DNA of 64,000 nt from Bin87 sp026710825. GTDB taxonomy: Bacteria > Chloroflexota > Dehalococcoidia > Lucifugimonadales > UBA3495. Both the position numbers and the translations under genes were made by a program. The stretch spans positions 1,736,001 to 1,800,000 of the forward strand of contig OZ247427.1 of NCBI GenBank assembly GCA_965232815.1. Direction: 5' to 3'. Below are positions 15,678-24,920 of the stretch, one piece after another (position 1 is the first letter of the stretch; every line of letters begins with the position of its first letter). The notes below the pieces were generated by a model that had not been told where the DNA came from, did not search any database, and saw only the letters and a program-made list of their open reading frames with translations.

Positions 15678-17290
15678 CGGGCCAGGGCGGAGGTTGGCCG
15701 CCTTCGGACGCCGCGGCATTGTTGGACACCGGCGACCCGCTGGCGACCCTGATGGTCCGGTACAAACGGGGGAGCAGCGGCCTCGGCGGGTTCGCGCTGC
15801 GGTGCGTCGCGCGCGACGACTGCCTGCGCCTTCGCTTCGCCAACGACGCCACCATCCTGGAGCGGGTGTCGGGCCGTGCCGTCACCAGGCTTGCCGACGG
15901 AGCGCCGCTGGATGTCGGGGCGTGGTATGACCTCGAGATTCAACAGACCGCCACCAGCGTGCGGGTTCACGCGGTCGGTCTGGGTCAAGCGGGCGCCAGC
16001 CGACGCGAAATCCTGTCGGCAACCGGCATCGTCGATCCGCCCGACTCGCCGCGACATGGCCTGTGGCACGGTTTTCGCAGCACGCAGGACGAGTGGGCTG
16101 AATTTGCCGTGGGCCGCAGCCTGTTCAACGGTCGCATCACCCGCATCGATCCCGACCATAACGCCGGCGTGTGTCGCATCACCGCCGCAGACGTCATGCA
16201 CCGGTTGGAATCGGCGCCGTTGCACCGCGCGCTGGCCGGCGGCCTGATGCGCTCGGGCAGCGTGGCGGCTGCGATCCTGGGTTGGGCCGGCCTGCTTCCG
16301 GAGGATTACTCGTTGGATGCCGGTCGGTTGCTGTTGACGGGAGGGCCACGCTCGATTTGGGACGTGTCGGCGGCCCGCGCCCTACGCCGTCTGCAACGTG
16401 AAGAGCATGGGTTCATCTACGCCGATGGCCTGGGACGCATCCGGCTGGAAGCGGCGTCGACACGGTCCGGCATCCGGGACCACCAGGATCCCGTATCGTT
16501 GGCCAGGTTCACCGTTGGAGAAACAGCCGGAGGCGAGGGTCCTTACGCCACTGCCGTTCGCAGGGGCGATGGAGCGAATGCTGCGGAGGATGTGGTCACG
16601 TTCCGTTACCGGCGCTCGTCGGATTCCGGCCGGCAGCAGGTTTGGAGTCTCAACGAGGCATTGGAAGTTCCTGCCGGCGGCGAGCAATTGGTTCTGGCGG
16701 CAACGGACACCTGGGACGTGATCTCCGCGCTGAACACGCCGGTTGCCGGTACGGACTATGCCGCGACGGATGACGCCGCTGGCGCGGGCATGGACGTGAC
16801 CGACGACATAACCATCGAGTTGCCCACGGAGGCGGAATCCGGCATCAGCGGCAGGGGACACGTCGTGCGGATCAGGAACAGCGGAGCCAACGCCGCGTAC
16901 CTGCAATCCCTGGCCCTGTACGCCGACCATTGCTGGCGCGCGCAGAGTTCCAGCGCGGTTCAGGCGCCGACCTCATTGTTCCCGACGAGGCTGCTAATCA
17001 CCAACGGACGGTTGGTCAACTGTCGGTATACCGACAATTACGCGGCGGCGCAGGGAGCGGCCGAAGCTCGACTTGGCGAGCATTCCACGCCGCGGCCGCG
17101 CCTCGAGGTGGCGCTGCCGCTGTTGAGCCGCAAGAATCATCGGGCGGCCATCGAAGCGAGCCTGTCGGACGTGGTGGCAGTGCAGGCCGAGGCCCATGGC
17201 ATCACCGGCGCCTGGCTCCTCGAGGGCATGGAAATCAACGTCCACGGTGGCGGCAACGGCGAAGCGAAATGGTGGCTGGCGGGGGTGTAG
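15629..17290 (+). CDS. Phage tail/baseplate-hub-like protein, C-terminal part
   Basis: 553 residues from GTG 15629, but the frame is open from 15596 and was probably joined to the preceding fragment. The first 140 residues resemble a lectin-like beta sandwich (GAPLDVGAWYDLEIQQTATS). Then FNGRITRIDPDHNAGVCRITAADVMHRLESAP and AARALRRLQREEHGFIYADG resemble the hub domains of tail proteins (gp27/gp44-like). The C-terminus is beta-rich. Last gene of the cluster. No tape measure or lysis gene follows. Function from context and weak similarity. Confidence 0.55.
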   Translation: MLSVPGNGFSAADGRVTGQGGGWPPSDAAALLDTGDPLATLMVRYKRGSSGLGGFALRCVARDDCLRLRFANDATILERVSGRAVTRLADGAPLDVGAWYDLEIQQTATSVRVHAVGLGQAGASRREILSATGIVDPPDSPRHGLWHGFRSTQDEWAEFAVGRSLFNGRITRIDPDHNAGVCRITAADVMHRLESAPLHRALAGGLMRSGSVAAAILGWAGLLPEDYSLDAGRLLLTGGPRSIWDVSAARALRRLQREEHGFIYADGLGRIRLEAASTRSGIRDHQDPVSLARFTVGETAGGEGPYATAVRRGDGANAAEDVVTFRYRRSSDSGRQQVWSLNEALEVPAGGEQLVLAATDTWDVISALNTPVAGTDYAATDDAAGAGMDVTDDITIELPTEAESGISGRGHVVRIRNSGANAAYLQSLALYADHCWRAQSSSAVQAPTSLFPTRLLITNGRLVNCRYTDNYAAAQGAAEARLGEHSTPRPRLEVALPLLSRKNHRAAIEASLSDVVAVQAEAHGITGAWLLEGMEINVHGGGNGEAKWWLAGV

Positions 17291-17667
17291 GTGACGGGTT
17301 GCGATTATTGAAACAAGCAGCCCTTGGCTTTGATAAGATCTGTCGTCATTAAGGTTTGCTTGAATCAGACGGCCGCTAAATAAAATATTAGCGAGCAATT
17401 TTTAATTAACATCGCCGCTATTCCGGTTTGCGTCAACAAGTGAGCGTCGAGCATTGGGTGGCGGTCGGTCTCATACGGGACGTGTCCGTTATCTGGTAAC
17501 GCGAGAGCTCTTGCGGATGTCAAAGTTTCGGGCGGTAAATTTTGATCACAACCGGCGACGCTAAAGCTTGCTTAAACAACTCTCGATCTCATTAAAATAT
17601 AGCCCTTGCAATTTTAATTGATGATTGTGTTTTGCAATTCGCTAGCGCGGCAATGAGGCGTTGAACG
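17291..17667. other. AT-rich intergenic region with an imperfect direct repeat
   Basis: No gene is seen between the tail gene and fic. Two roughly 62-base segments, 17351-17413 (AAGGTTTGCTTGAATCAGAC...) and 17563-17625 (AAAGCTTGCTTAAACAACTC...), align at about 60-65%, both ending AGC(N)GCAATTTTTAATT-like. They mark the right edge of the phage cluster and could be regulatory or remnants of attachment sites. Confidence 0.45.
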
Positions 17668-18831
17668 ATGCGACGGGATAATACTGGTCATTACGATGTT
17701 TGGACATCGGGAGGAGAGGAGATACGCGCTTTCGTACCGGTGCCGCTACCGCCAGATCCTCCCTTGGTATTGGAGGGGTCCCTCAGGCAATCCCTTGAAA
17801 AAGCTACTCTTGCATTGGGGCGGTTGGACGGCGTTGCGACATTATTGCCCGATCCTGACCTGTTCATTTATGCCTACGTGCGCAAGGAAGCCTTGCTGTC
17901 CTCACAGATCGAAGGAACGCAATCCTCACTGTCGGACTTGTTGGAATTTGAGCTGGAGGATGCACCCGGCTCACCGACAAACGATGTGATAGAGGTATCC
18001 AATTATGTAGCTGCCATGGAGCACGGCTTGGATCGGCTGCGCAATGATCTCCCGCTATCTAATCGCTTGATTCGGGAAATACACTCTATCCTCCTTTCGC
18101 GTGGCCGGGGCAGCGCGATGAACCCGGGCGAGTTTAGCACATCACAGAATTGGATAGGTGGACGGCGTCCCGGGAATGCAGTCTACGTTCCGCCGCCACC
18201 CACGTCAGTACCCGATTCCATGGGCGAACTGGAGCGGTTTTTGCACGACACCGATGATGGGTTGCCAATGTTGGTCCGCGCGGGACTTGCCCATGCGCAA
18301 TTTGAGACCATACACCCCTTTTTGGATGGCAACGGACGGACCGGACGGTTGCTGATTACTTTTCTGCTCTGTCATGCCGGAATCTTGAAAGATCCATTGC
18401 TGTACTTGAGCTTGTACTTCAAACAGCATCGTTCTGATTATTACGAGTCGCTGAACGAGGTGCGTCGCACAGGCGATTGGGAAGACTGGCTCGACTTTTT
18501 CCTGGATGGGGTCCAGGAGACCGCCGAAAGTGCGTTCACCACGACCCAACGGCTGTTGCAATTGTTCTCAGAAGATCGGGACCAATTGCAGCAATGTGGA
18601 CGACGTGCAGGTTCGGCCTTGCGGGTGCATGAACAATTGATGGCCCACCCCGTGCGTTCAATACCCGATATCGCAGAGAGTACGTCGCTGACGTTTCCCA
18701 CTGTATCATCTGCGATAAATCTGCTCACCAATCTCGGGATCGCGCGTGAGATAACCGGAAGGCGCAGCGACCGCCTCTTCGCCTACGATCAGTACCTCTC
18801 CATCCTCAGCGAAGGCACCGAACCGCTGTAG
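17668..18831 (+). CDS. Fic-domain protein (class II, N-terminal inhibitory helix)
   Basis: 387-residue protein predicted to AMPylate target proteins. The Fic active site HPFLDGNGRTGR is complete at 216-227 (H216). The inhibitory motif S78-xxx-E82-G83 (SSQIEGT) precedes the Fic core, which defines class II and keeps the enzyme autoinhibited. An N-terminal Fic_N region (about 20-120) and a C-terminal winged-helix (HPVRSIPDIAESTSLTFPTV, about 335-380) suggest DNA contact or autoregulation. Codon use is more AT-rich than its neighbours. Possible toxin, regulator or defence factor; targets unknown. Confidence 0.9.
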   Translation: MRRDNTGHYDVWTSGGEEIRAFVPVPLPPDPPLVLEGSLRQSLEKATLALGRLDGVATLLPDPDLFIYAYVRKEALLSSQIEGTQSSLSDLLEFELEDAPGSPTNDVIEVSNYVAAMEHGLDRLRNDLPLSNRLIREIHSILLSRGRGSAMNPGEFSTSQNWIGGRRPGNAVYVPPPPTSVPDSMGELERFLHDTDDGLPMLVRAGLAHAQFETIHPFLDGNGRTGRLLITFLLCHAGILKDPLLYLSLYFKQHRSDYYESLNEVRRTGDWEDWLDFFLDGVQETAESAFTTTQRLLQLFSEDRDQLQQCGRRAGSALRVHEQLMAHPVRSIPDIAESTSLTFPTVSSAINLLTNLGIAREITGRRSDRLFAYDQYLSILSEGTEPL

Positions 18832-18922
18832 TTCACTCGGGTCAGCAGCGTCGCTGTGGTATCATCATCGCTGCAAATTCCCCGTTCGGCCGCACGCCGG
18901 CCGGCCATTTTGAGGTGCCACT

Positions 18923-20428
18923 GTGCCTGCTAATGACACTGTCTATGATGTAATCGTCGTCGGGGCCGGCAACGCCGCCCTGTCCGCCGCCATCGCCGCC
19001 CGCGAGCAGACCCAATCCGTGCTCGTCGTCGAGAAAGCGCCCGAGTATTTTCGCGGCGGCAACACCTACTTCACCGGCGGCATCATCCGCTTTGCCTTCA
19101 ACGGCCTGGACGACATCAAGGGTCTCATTCCCGACATGTCCGAGACCGAGGCCAACTCCATCGAGGTGGGCCAGTACACCGAGAACCAGTTCTACGACGA
19201 CATGATGCGCGTCACCCACGGCCTGTCCGACCCGGAACTGGCTGAGATCCTGGTCAGCCATTCCTACCCCACCATGAAGTGGCTGCAGGAACACGGCGTC
19301 CGTTTCGTGTTGTCCTTCGGGCGGCAGGCCTTCCGCGACGGCGACAAGTTCCGCTTCTGGGGCGGTTTGGTCGTCGAGGCAGTCGGCGCCGGCAAGGGCC
19401 TGTCCGACCAGCAGTTTGACGTCTGCGAGAAGCTGGGCGTCGAGGTGCGCTACTCCACCGAGGGCGTATCTCTGATCCAGGACCAGATGGGCCGCGTCGC
19501 CGGCCTGCGGGTCAAGGGACCCGACGGGTTCGAGGACATCGCCGGGCGCGCCGTCGTGCTGGCCGCAGGCGGTTTCGAGGCCAACGCCGAGATGCGCTGC
19601 CGTTACCTGGGCCCCGGCTGGGAGACCGTCAAGGTGCGCGGCATCCCATACAACACCGGCGACGGCATCAAGATGGCCCTCGACGTTGGTGCGCAGAGCT
19701 ACGGCCACTGGTCGTCCTGCCACGCCGTGGCCTGGGACATGAACGCCCCAACCTTCGGCGACCGCACCGTCACCGAACTTTTCCAAAAGCACTCGTATCC
19801 GTTCGGCCTCATGGTCAACATCAACGGCGAACGGTTCCTGGACGAGGGCGCGGACTTCCGCAACTACACCTACGTCACCTACGGGCGCGCCCTGATGGAC
19901 CAGCCGCAGGGCCTTTGCTTCCAGGTTTTCGACGACAAGGTGAAGCACCTGCTGCGCGACGAGTACTGGATCCCCCAGGCGACCACCGCCGAGGCAAACT
20001 CCATCGAGGAACTGGCGCGGATGCTGGACATCGACCCCGTCGGATTGGCGCGGACCATCGAGGACTACAACGCCGCTGTCCGCACCGACATCCCCTACAA
20101 CGCGACCGTGAAGGACGGCCGCCGCACCGAGGGTCTGGCGGTGGACAAGACCAACTGGGCCGAGACCATCGACACGCCGCCCTACCGCGGCTGGGCAGTC
20201 ACCACGGGCATCACCTTCACCTTCGGTGGCGTCAAGGTCAACAACCGCGGCCAAGTGGTCACCAACGCCCAGGATCCCATCCCCGGCCTGTACGCCGCCG
20301 GCGAGATGGTGGGCGGGCTGTTCTACCACAACTACCCCGGCGGCAGCGGCCTGAGCGCGGGCATGGTCTTCGGCCGCCTGGCCGGCAACAGCGCCGGCGA
20401 GGACGCCTTGGCGCTGAAGGACGTTTAG
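18923..20428 (+). CDS. TcuA-like FAD-dependent dehydrogenase (fumarate reductase flavoprotein family)
   Basis: 501-residue flavoprotein of the succinate dehydrogenase/fumarate reductase flavoprotein family, closest in wording to tricarballylate dehydrogenase TcuA. N-terminal FAD motif DVIVVGAGNAALSAAIAARE, GGNTYFTGGIIRFAF, VVLAAGGFEANAEM and the C-terminal FAD/substrate motif GLYAAGEMVGGLFYHNYPGGSGLSAG. Start GTG at 18923. No TcuB or TcuC partner is adjacent, so the electron acceptor is unknown. The substrate is probably a carboxylic acid or a 3-ketosteroid-like molecule; not decided by sequence. Confidence 0.85.
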   Translation: MPANDTVYDVIVVGAGNAALSAAIAAREQTQSVLVVEKAPEYFRGGNTYFTGGIIRFAFNGLDDIKGLIPDMSETEANSIEVGQYTENQFYDDMMRVTHGLSDPELAEILVSHSYPTMKWLQEHGVRFVLSFGRQAFRDGDKFRFWGGLVVEAVGAGKGLSDQQFDVCEKLGVEVRYSTEGVSLIQDQMGRVAGLRVKGPDGFEDIAGRAVVLAAGGFEANAEMRCRYLGPGWETVKVRGIPYNTGDGIKMALDVGAQSYGHWSSCHAVAWDMNAPTFGDRTVTELFQKHSYPFGLMVNINGERFLDEGADFRNYTYVTYGRALMDQPQGLCFQVFDDKVKHLLRDEYWIPQATTAEANSIEELARMLDIDPVGLARTIEDYNAAVRTDIPYNATVKDGRRTEGLAVDKTNWAETIDTPPYRGWAVTTGITFTFGGVKVNNRGQVVTNAQDPIPGLYAAGEMVGGLFYHNYPGGSGLSAGMVFGRLAGNSAGEDALALKDV

Positions 20429-20595
20429 GGGCATTGGCGGCACAATTCGCCGCGTCTGGCCTCCATAGCGCTAGATGCGGCGAGCCGCTAGTCATCAGTG
20501 CAGGTAAAGATGGCCGTGTAGAGGGCGTCTGCACGTTAACTTGCAGTTTATGTGGCTTAACTTGAGATATTCCAGTCGGAACATTCGGTTGGCCC

Positions 20596-21543
20596 ATGGA
20601 CACACGTCCCTTTGAGGAAATAATCCGGAACTGGTGGGAGTCATTCCCCTCTCGTTCTCGAAGCCGCGGTAATATCGCTGGCGGCTTGGTTCTGCTTGAG
20701 AACTTACGGGATAACTTTAGCTTCAATCTTGATGACCACAAAGCAGCCCGCAGCGACCAACTGAGGAATGCTACGCCCACGAACGTGCGGAATATTCTGT
20801 CCCGGTTCGGGGAGTCGAGAGTATTGTCGCGAGAGGCAGGGAGAACAAACCGCGGATTGATGACCAACCTCGCGCCTCTGCTAATTGCGCTATCCGATGG
20901 CAACTTGGAACAATTGCGGGAAGAGCAAAGGCACATCGCCTTCGACGCCATGCAGTCGTTTTTGGTTGAGCGTGCCCGCGATATATTCAACGCTGATTTG
21001 ATCTCGTTTGATTACAATCCCGGCACAAGTTCACGCGACATAGTCGGGACGATCTTGCGTGTTGCCGGAGAACGCCAAAAAGCGGGCGATGTTGCGGAGT
21101 ATCTCGTTGGGGCCAAGTTGGCGCTGCGCTTCCCCGACCATGAGATAAGGAACTCCGCAGCAAGCGCAGCAGACGAACAAACAGACGAACAAGGAGATTT
21201 TCAAATAAACGATTGCGTCTTCCACGTAACCATATCGCCGAACCTTGGACACTACGATAAATGCAAGCAGAATCTCGCCAACGGATTGCGCGTATTCCTG
21301 CTTGTCCCGGATGATCGGCTGTCAGGAGCGCGCCAAAACGCGGAGCAAGAAGTCGGCGAGGGTATTTCGGTCGAATCGATTCAGTCGTTCGTAGCGCAGA
21401 ATATAGAAGAGTTGTCTGAATTTGCCAGTGCAAAAGTTGCGCAGAACATCCGGTTGCTCTTAGAAAAATACAACGAGAGAGTAAGCCAAGTGGAGACCGA
21501 TTTGTCCTTGCGCATAAAGATACCGAACGCGTTGGAACGGTAG
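20596..21543 (+). CDS. DUF4928-like protein, predicted restriction endonuclease
   Basis: 315 residues resembling DUF4928, a family found beside C5-cytosine methylases and Vsr. Segments seen: RGNIAGGLVLLENLRDNFS, RTNRGLMTNLAPLL, AGDVAEYLVGAKLALRFPDHEI and GDFQINDCVFHVTISP, the last two spaced like the acidic residues of a PD-(D/E)XK-type core although a clear E-x-K is not present. AT-rich relative to the genome. ATG 20596, and the methylase follows 22 bases after the stop. Restriction role is inferred from the operon. Confidence 0.7.
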   Translation: MDTRPFEEIIRNWWESFPSRSRSRGNIAGGLVLLENLRDNFSFNLDDHKAARSDQLRNATPTNVRNILSRFGESRVLSREAGRTNRGLMTNLAPLLIALSDGNLEQLREEQRHIAFDAMQSFLVERARDIFNADLISFDYNPGTSSRDIVGTILRVAGERQKAGDVAEYLVGAKLALRFPDHEIRNSAASAADEQTDEQGDFQINDCVFHVTISPNLGHYDKCKQNLANGLRVFLLVPDDRLSGARQNAEQEVGEGISVESIQSFVAQNIEELSEFASAKVAQNIRLLLEKYNERVSQVETDLSLRIKIPNALER

Positions 21544-21565
21544 ATGATTTGCGGCGGAAACTGCC

Positions 21566-22687
21566 ATGAACACGTTAACAGCAGCTGAATATTTCGCTGG
21601 AATAGGCCTGTTCCGTATGGGGCTTGAAAACGCCGGCTGGACGATTGCTTACGCCAACGATTGGGACCCGCATCGGGCGATGGTTTACGAGGGGTTCTTC
21701 AGCGAAAGGTATGAAGTTAGGGATGTATTCTCAGTGTCCGCAAAGGACGTTCCACATACGACGCTCGCTACCTGTTCGTTTCCGTGCATTGATTTGTCGT
21801 TGGCGGGGAACCGTCGGGGATTGGATGGCGAGCACTCCAGCGCTTTTTGGGGATTTTACGGCATACTTTGGGAACAGGGTGCGGATTCCCCACCGGTAGT
21901 TTTGATAGAGAATGTAGGTGGCTGGCTATCAAGCAATAAAGGCAAAGATTTTTATGCCGTGGCGGAGGCTCTTAACGAGCTTGGATACGCCTGTGATGCG
22001 TTTATGTTGAACGCTCGTTGTTTTGTGCCGCAGAGCAGGCCGCGCATATTTATGGTTGGTGTAAAGGAGACGCGCTTACCCGGTGGTTGCCGCCGAAAAA
22101 CTGGCGCTCGGTTATCTAGATCATCACGCCTGTTGCCCAAGAACCTACAACGCTTGATCCAAGATAGTACGCGCATACGCTGGATTGATTTGGATATTCC
22201 CGAACCCCCACCGTACAAAAACACCGGATTCTCAGGAGAGACGGTCGAACAACTGGATTGCGATGATCCCAGATGGTGGCCAGAGGATCAGGTTGAAAGG
22301 CACCTTGCCATGATGCCACCCACCCACCTGGATATGGTGAAAGGCTTAGCCGAGAGGAACAGCGTGGCCGCACGCACATTTTACCGTCGCCGCAGAGCGA
22401 CGGCCCAACAAGCAGAAGTGAGAGCAGATGACATCGCTGGCTGTCTTAGAACTGCCGTAGGTGGCAGCGGAAAGCAGTTTATGGTTGTATCTGGGAAGGG
22501 CGAAATCCGTATGAGAACGCTTACACCTAGGGAATATGCACGACTACAAGGTGTGCCGGATACGTTCCAGATTGTTGGAAATTCGGAACGACAATTGCTC
22601 AATGCTTTTGGTGATGCTGTATGTGTTCCTGTGGTGTCTTGGATAGCCGATAACGTATTGGAGCCGCTGACTGAAGCCCTCGTTTAG
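21566..22687 (+). CDS. DNA (cytosine-5) methyltransferase
   Basis: 373-residue C5 methylase. Motif I AAEYFAGIGLFRMGL (AdoMet binding), motif IV CSFPCIDLSLAG with catalytic Cys74, motif VI LIENVGG with Glu114, motif VIII QSRPRIFMVGV, a target-recognition region about 190-300, motif IX RTLTPREYARLQGVPDTF and motif X LLNAFGDAVCVPVV. It protects host DNA from the partner endonuclease. Recognition sequence cannot be read from the protein. Middle gene of a three-gene locus; Vsr follows after about 30 bases. Confidence 0.93.
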   Translation: MNTLTAAEYFAGIGLFRMGLENAGWTIAYANDWDPHRAMVYEGFFSERYEVRDVFSVSAKDVPHTTLATCSFPCIDLSLAGNRRGLDGEHSSAFWGFYGILWEQGADSPPVVLIENVGGWLSSNKGKDFYAVAEALNELGYACDAFMLNARCFVPQSRPRIFMVGVKETRLPGGCRRKTGARLSRSSRLLPKNLQRLIQDSTRIRWIDLDIPEPPPYKNTGFSGETVEQLDCDDPRWWPEDQVERHLAMMPPTHLDMVKGLAERNSVAARTFYRRRRATAQQAEVRADDIAGCLRTAVGGSGKQFMVVSGKGEIRMRTLTPREYARLQGVPDTFQIVGNSERQLLNAFGDAVCVPVVSWIADNVLEPLTEALV

Positions 22688-22719
22688 GCTGAATAGTGTT
22701 CGATGAATTAGGATACGCC

Positions 22720-23148
22720 ATGGCCGACACCGTATCCCCCGAAGCCCGCAGCCGCATCATGGCGAGGGTCAAATCCAAAGGGATGAAACCCGAGATGAGG
22801 GTGCGGCGGCTATTGCACGGTCTCGGCTATCGGTATCGGTTGCATCGTGCCGACTTGCCTGGGCGGCCCGACTTGGTTTTCCCATCCCGGCGCAAGGTTA
22901 TCTTCGTCAACGGTTGTTTCTGGCACCGTCATGACGGTTGCCCTCGGGTGCGGATTCCGGCCACCAACACAGAGTATTGGGTGACAAAACTGGAGCGGAA
23001 CTTCATCCGCGACTCCCGAAATATCTCCGCGTTGGAATACCTGGGTTGGAAGACCCTGACGGTCTGGGAATGTGAATTGCGCGACTTACCAGCGGTCACG
23101 GAGTGTATGGTCACGTTCTTGGAAGGCTCCGTTCCCACCGCACCCTAA
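22720..23148 (+). CDS. vsr: Very short patch repair endonuclease
   Basis: 142-residue Vsr nicks DNA at T:G mismatches arising from deamination of 5-methylcytosine made by the neighbouring methylase. SPEARSRIMARVKSKGMKPE is the N-terminal family signature; DLPGRPDLVFPSRRKVIFVNGCFWHRHDGC has the catalytic Asp and the zinc-site His/Cys; NISALEYLGWKTLTVWECEL ends the fold. ATG 22720 starts at the usual family N-terminus; GTG 22696 is an alternative. Third gene of the restriction-modification locus. Confidence 0.93.
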   Translation: MADTVSPEARSRIMARVKSKGMKPEMRVRRLLHGLGYRYRLHRADLPGRPDLVFPSRRKVIFVNGCFWHRHDGCPRVRIPATNTEYWVTKLERNFIRDSRNISALEYLGWKTLTVWECELRDLPAVTECMVTFLEGSVPTAP

Positions 23149-23150
23149 CC

Positions 23151-23180
23151 TTGCGCCCCCTGCCTTGCGGGGCATACAAT
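23151..23180 (+). promoter_or_regulatory. Promoter of the MFS transporter gene
   Basis: TTGCGC, an 18-base spacer and TACAAT (23175-23180); the start would fall near 23187, leaving a leader of about 28 bases before ATG 23215. Confidence 0.45.
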
Positions 23181-23214
23181 CGGCGCAATTGGGATTCCGG
23201 GCTTGGGGGACTGT

Positions 23215-24528
23215 ATGGCGGCTGGCAATCCGGCGCGTTCGGGGATCTACTACGGGTGGTTCGTTGTGGCCACCTGCATGTTTATCGCGTTCCTCACCAT
23301 GGGAACTCGCAACGCTTTCGGCGCGTTCGTCGTCCCCATGGAGGCGGAATTCGAGTGGAACCGCACCGTGGTGTCCTGGGCCGCCGCCCTGGGGGCATTG
23401 CTCAACGGCGTAACCCAGCCTTTCATGGGCTACCTGTTCGACCGGGTGGGCGTGCGCATCGTGGTGATGGCCGGCATATTTGTCGTCGGCACGTCCACGT
23501 TACTGATGGCCGCCACGGGCAGCATCTGGTTTCTCATCGCCGTTTTCGGCGTGGTGTCAGCGGTGGGCCAGAGCGGCACGTCGCTGACCAACACTGGCGC
23601 GACTCTGAGTAAATGGTTCCGCCGACGCCGCGGGCTGGTCATCGGACTGAACGCTTCCGGCATGTCCCTGGGCGGGCTGATCCTGGTCCCGTTTGCGGCC
23701 TTCCTGATCAGTCTCATCGACTGGCGGTTGTCCTGGATCGTGATGGGATCGATGATCCTGGTGCTGGGCATTCCGATGGCCTTCCTGTTCCTGCACGATG
23801 ATCCGGCCAAGAAAGGTCTGAATCCCGACGGCGACCCCGAACCCGCTCCGGCGCCCGGTGGGTCTCCGGGAGTGGCTGCCGGGCCGCCGCCGCAACCGCT
23901 GTTCGCCGAGAACTGGCGGCAGGCATTCAAATCCTTGCCCATCTGGCAGATGAGCTTTTCGTACTTTATCTGTGGCTCGACCACCTTCATGCTGTCGGTC
24001 CACTTCGTGCCCATGGCGGTGGAGGAGGGAATCAAGCCACAGACGGCCGCGCTGATCTTCGGCCTGATGTCCGGCCTGAACGCCCTGGGGGCCACCGGCG
24101 CGGGTTGGATCTCCGACCGCATCGGGGGACGCAAGAACTGGCTCTCCGCGGTGTACTTCTGCCGGGGCACCGGCTACGTAATCCTGGTGCTGTCGTTGGT
24201 CGTGCCTGAGATCCCCATCATGGCGGGTCTGCTGATATTCGCCTTCGTAGCCGGCCTCTCGTGGATCGCCACCGCGCCGCTCACCACATCGCTGACCGCA
24301 GAGGTGTACGGCCTCAAGTCGCTGGCAACCATATCCGGCGTGGCGTTCCTGTTCCACCAACTGGGCGGGTTCAGCAGCGTGCTGCTGGCGGGTTACCTGC
24401 GCGAGATGACCGGCAACTACATCCTGGCCTTCATAATCGCCGCCGTGATGCTGTACCCCGCCGCCATCAGCGCGTTCACCATACGGGAGCGGCGCTACTC
24501 CGTGCGCTACCAACCGGTTCCGGCCTGA
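23215..24528 (+). CDS. MFS transporter, OxlT/monocarboxylate type
   Basis: 437-residue secondary transporter with 12 predicted membrane spans. YYGWFVVATCMFIAFLTMGT and GAFVVPMEAEFEWNRT are the N-terminal OxlT/MCT-like signature. YLFDRVGVR is the loop 2-3 motif. WFRRRRGLVIGLNASGMSLG lies in the loop before helix 5. The central loop has GLNPDGDPEPAPAPGG. Shares that GLNPDGDP loop with the MFS protein at 37872-39347, so the two are paralogues. Probable substrate is an organic anion. TTG 23203 is an alternative start. Confidence 0.85.
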   Translation: MAAGNPARSGIYYGWFVVATCMFIAFLTMGTRNAFGAFVVPMEAEFEWNRTVVSWAAALGALLNGVTQPFMGYLFDRVGVRIVVMAGIFVVGTSTLLMAATGSIWFLIAVFGVVSAVGQSGTSLTNTGATLSKWFRRRRGLVIGLNASGMSLGGLILVPFAAFLISLIDWRLSWIVMGSMILVLGIPMAFLFLHDDPAKKGLNPDGDPEPAPAPGGSPGVAAGPPPQPLFAENWRQAFKSLPIWQMSFSYFICGSTTFMLSVHFVPMAVEEGIKPQTAALIFGLMSGLNALGATGAGWISDRIGGRKNWLSAVYFCRGTGYVILVLSLVVPEIPIMAGLLIFAFVAGLSWIATAPLTTSLTAEVYGLKSLATISGVAFLFHQLGGFSSVLLAGYLREMTGNYILAFIIAAVMLYPAAISAFTIRERRYSVRYQPVPA

Positions 24529-24545
24529 CCGAAAACCATTCGCCA

Positions 24546-24575
24546 TTGACAACCTATCGCCTTTTGGTGTATCAA
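24546..24575 (+). promoter_or_regulatory. Promoter of the small hypothetical gene
   Basis: Consensus TTGACA (24546-24551), 18-base spacer, TATCAA (24570-24575). Confidence 0.55.
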
Positions 24576-24638
24576 TCTGCTACTGTAAGAGACCATCGAT
24601 TACCTCAATCGATCCCCTTGCCGAAGGAGGAGGAACCC

Positions 24639-24893
24639 ATGCCTGACGTCTACTATGCCCGGCCCAGCAACTTCCTTTCCGACCCCCGCGACCGCACCGT
24701 AATCACCGGGGACTCGGAAGACGACGTGCTGCAGAAGATGTTCGAATACCTGAGCAGCCCGGCGGCCAAGGAACGCTATCCCGGCGTTGAAGATCCCACC
24801 GAGCTGGAAAACAACATCCGCAAGTGCATCTTCAAGAAGGGCACCAAGGCCATTCACAACCGCCCACCGGATGCTGACGGCGCACACCACTGA
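24639..24893 (+). CDS. Small conserved-looking hypothetical protein
   Basis: 84-residue soluble protein, acidic in the middle and with a Lys-rich stretch (CIFKKGTKAIH) near the end. It has its own promoter, a very strong Shine-Dalgarno (AAGGAGGAGG) before ATG 24639 and a perfect hairpin terminator after it, so it is a monocistronic and probably well expressed gene. No family recognised. The sequence RDRTVITGDSEDDVLQKMFEYL suggests a small helical domain. Confidence 0.75.
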   Translation: MPDVYYARPSNFLSDPRDRTVITGDSEDDVLQKMFEYLSSPAAKERYPGVEDPTELENNIRKCIFKKGTKAIHNRPPDADGAHH

Positions 24894-24920
24894 TCCCTGA
24901 TTGCACTGTTTTGCAACCAT

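Noticed and set aside
18842..20443. Long minus-strand frame (533 codons) opposite the TcuA-like gene
   Set aside because: Its composition mirrors the GC-rich sense gene, has no domain or Shine-Dalgarno, and the sense strand has complete FAD motifs.
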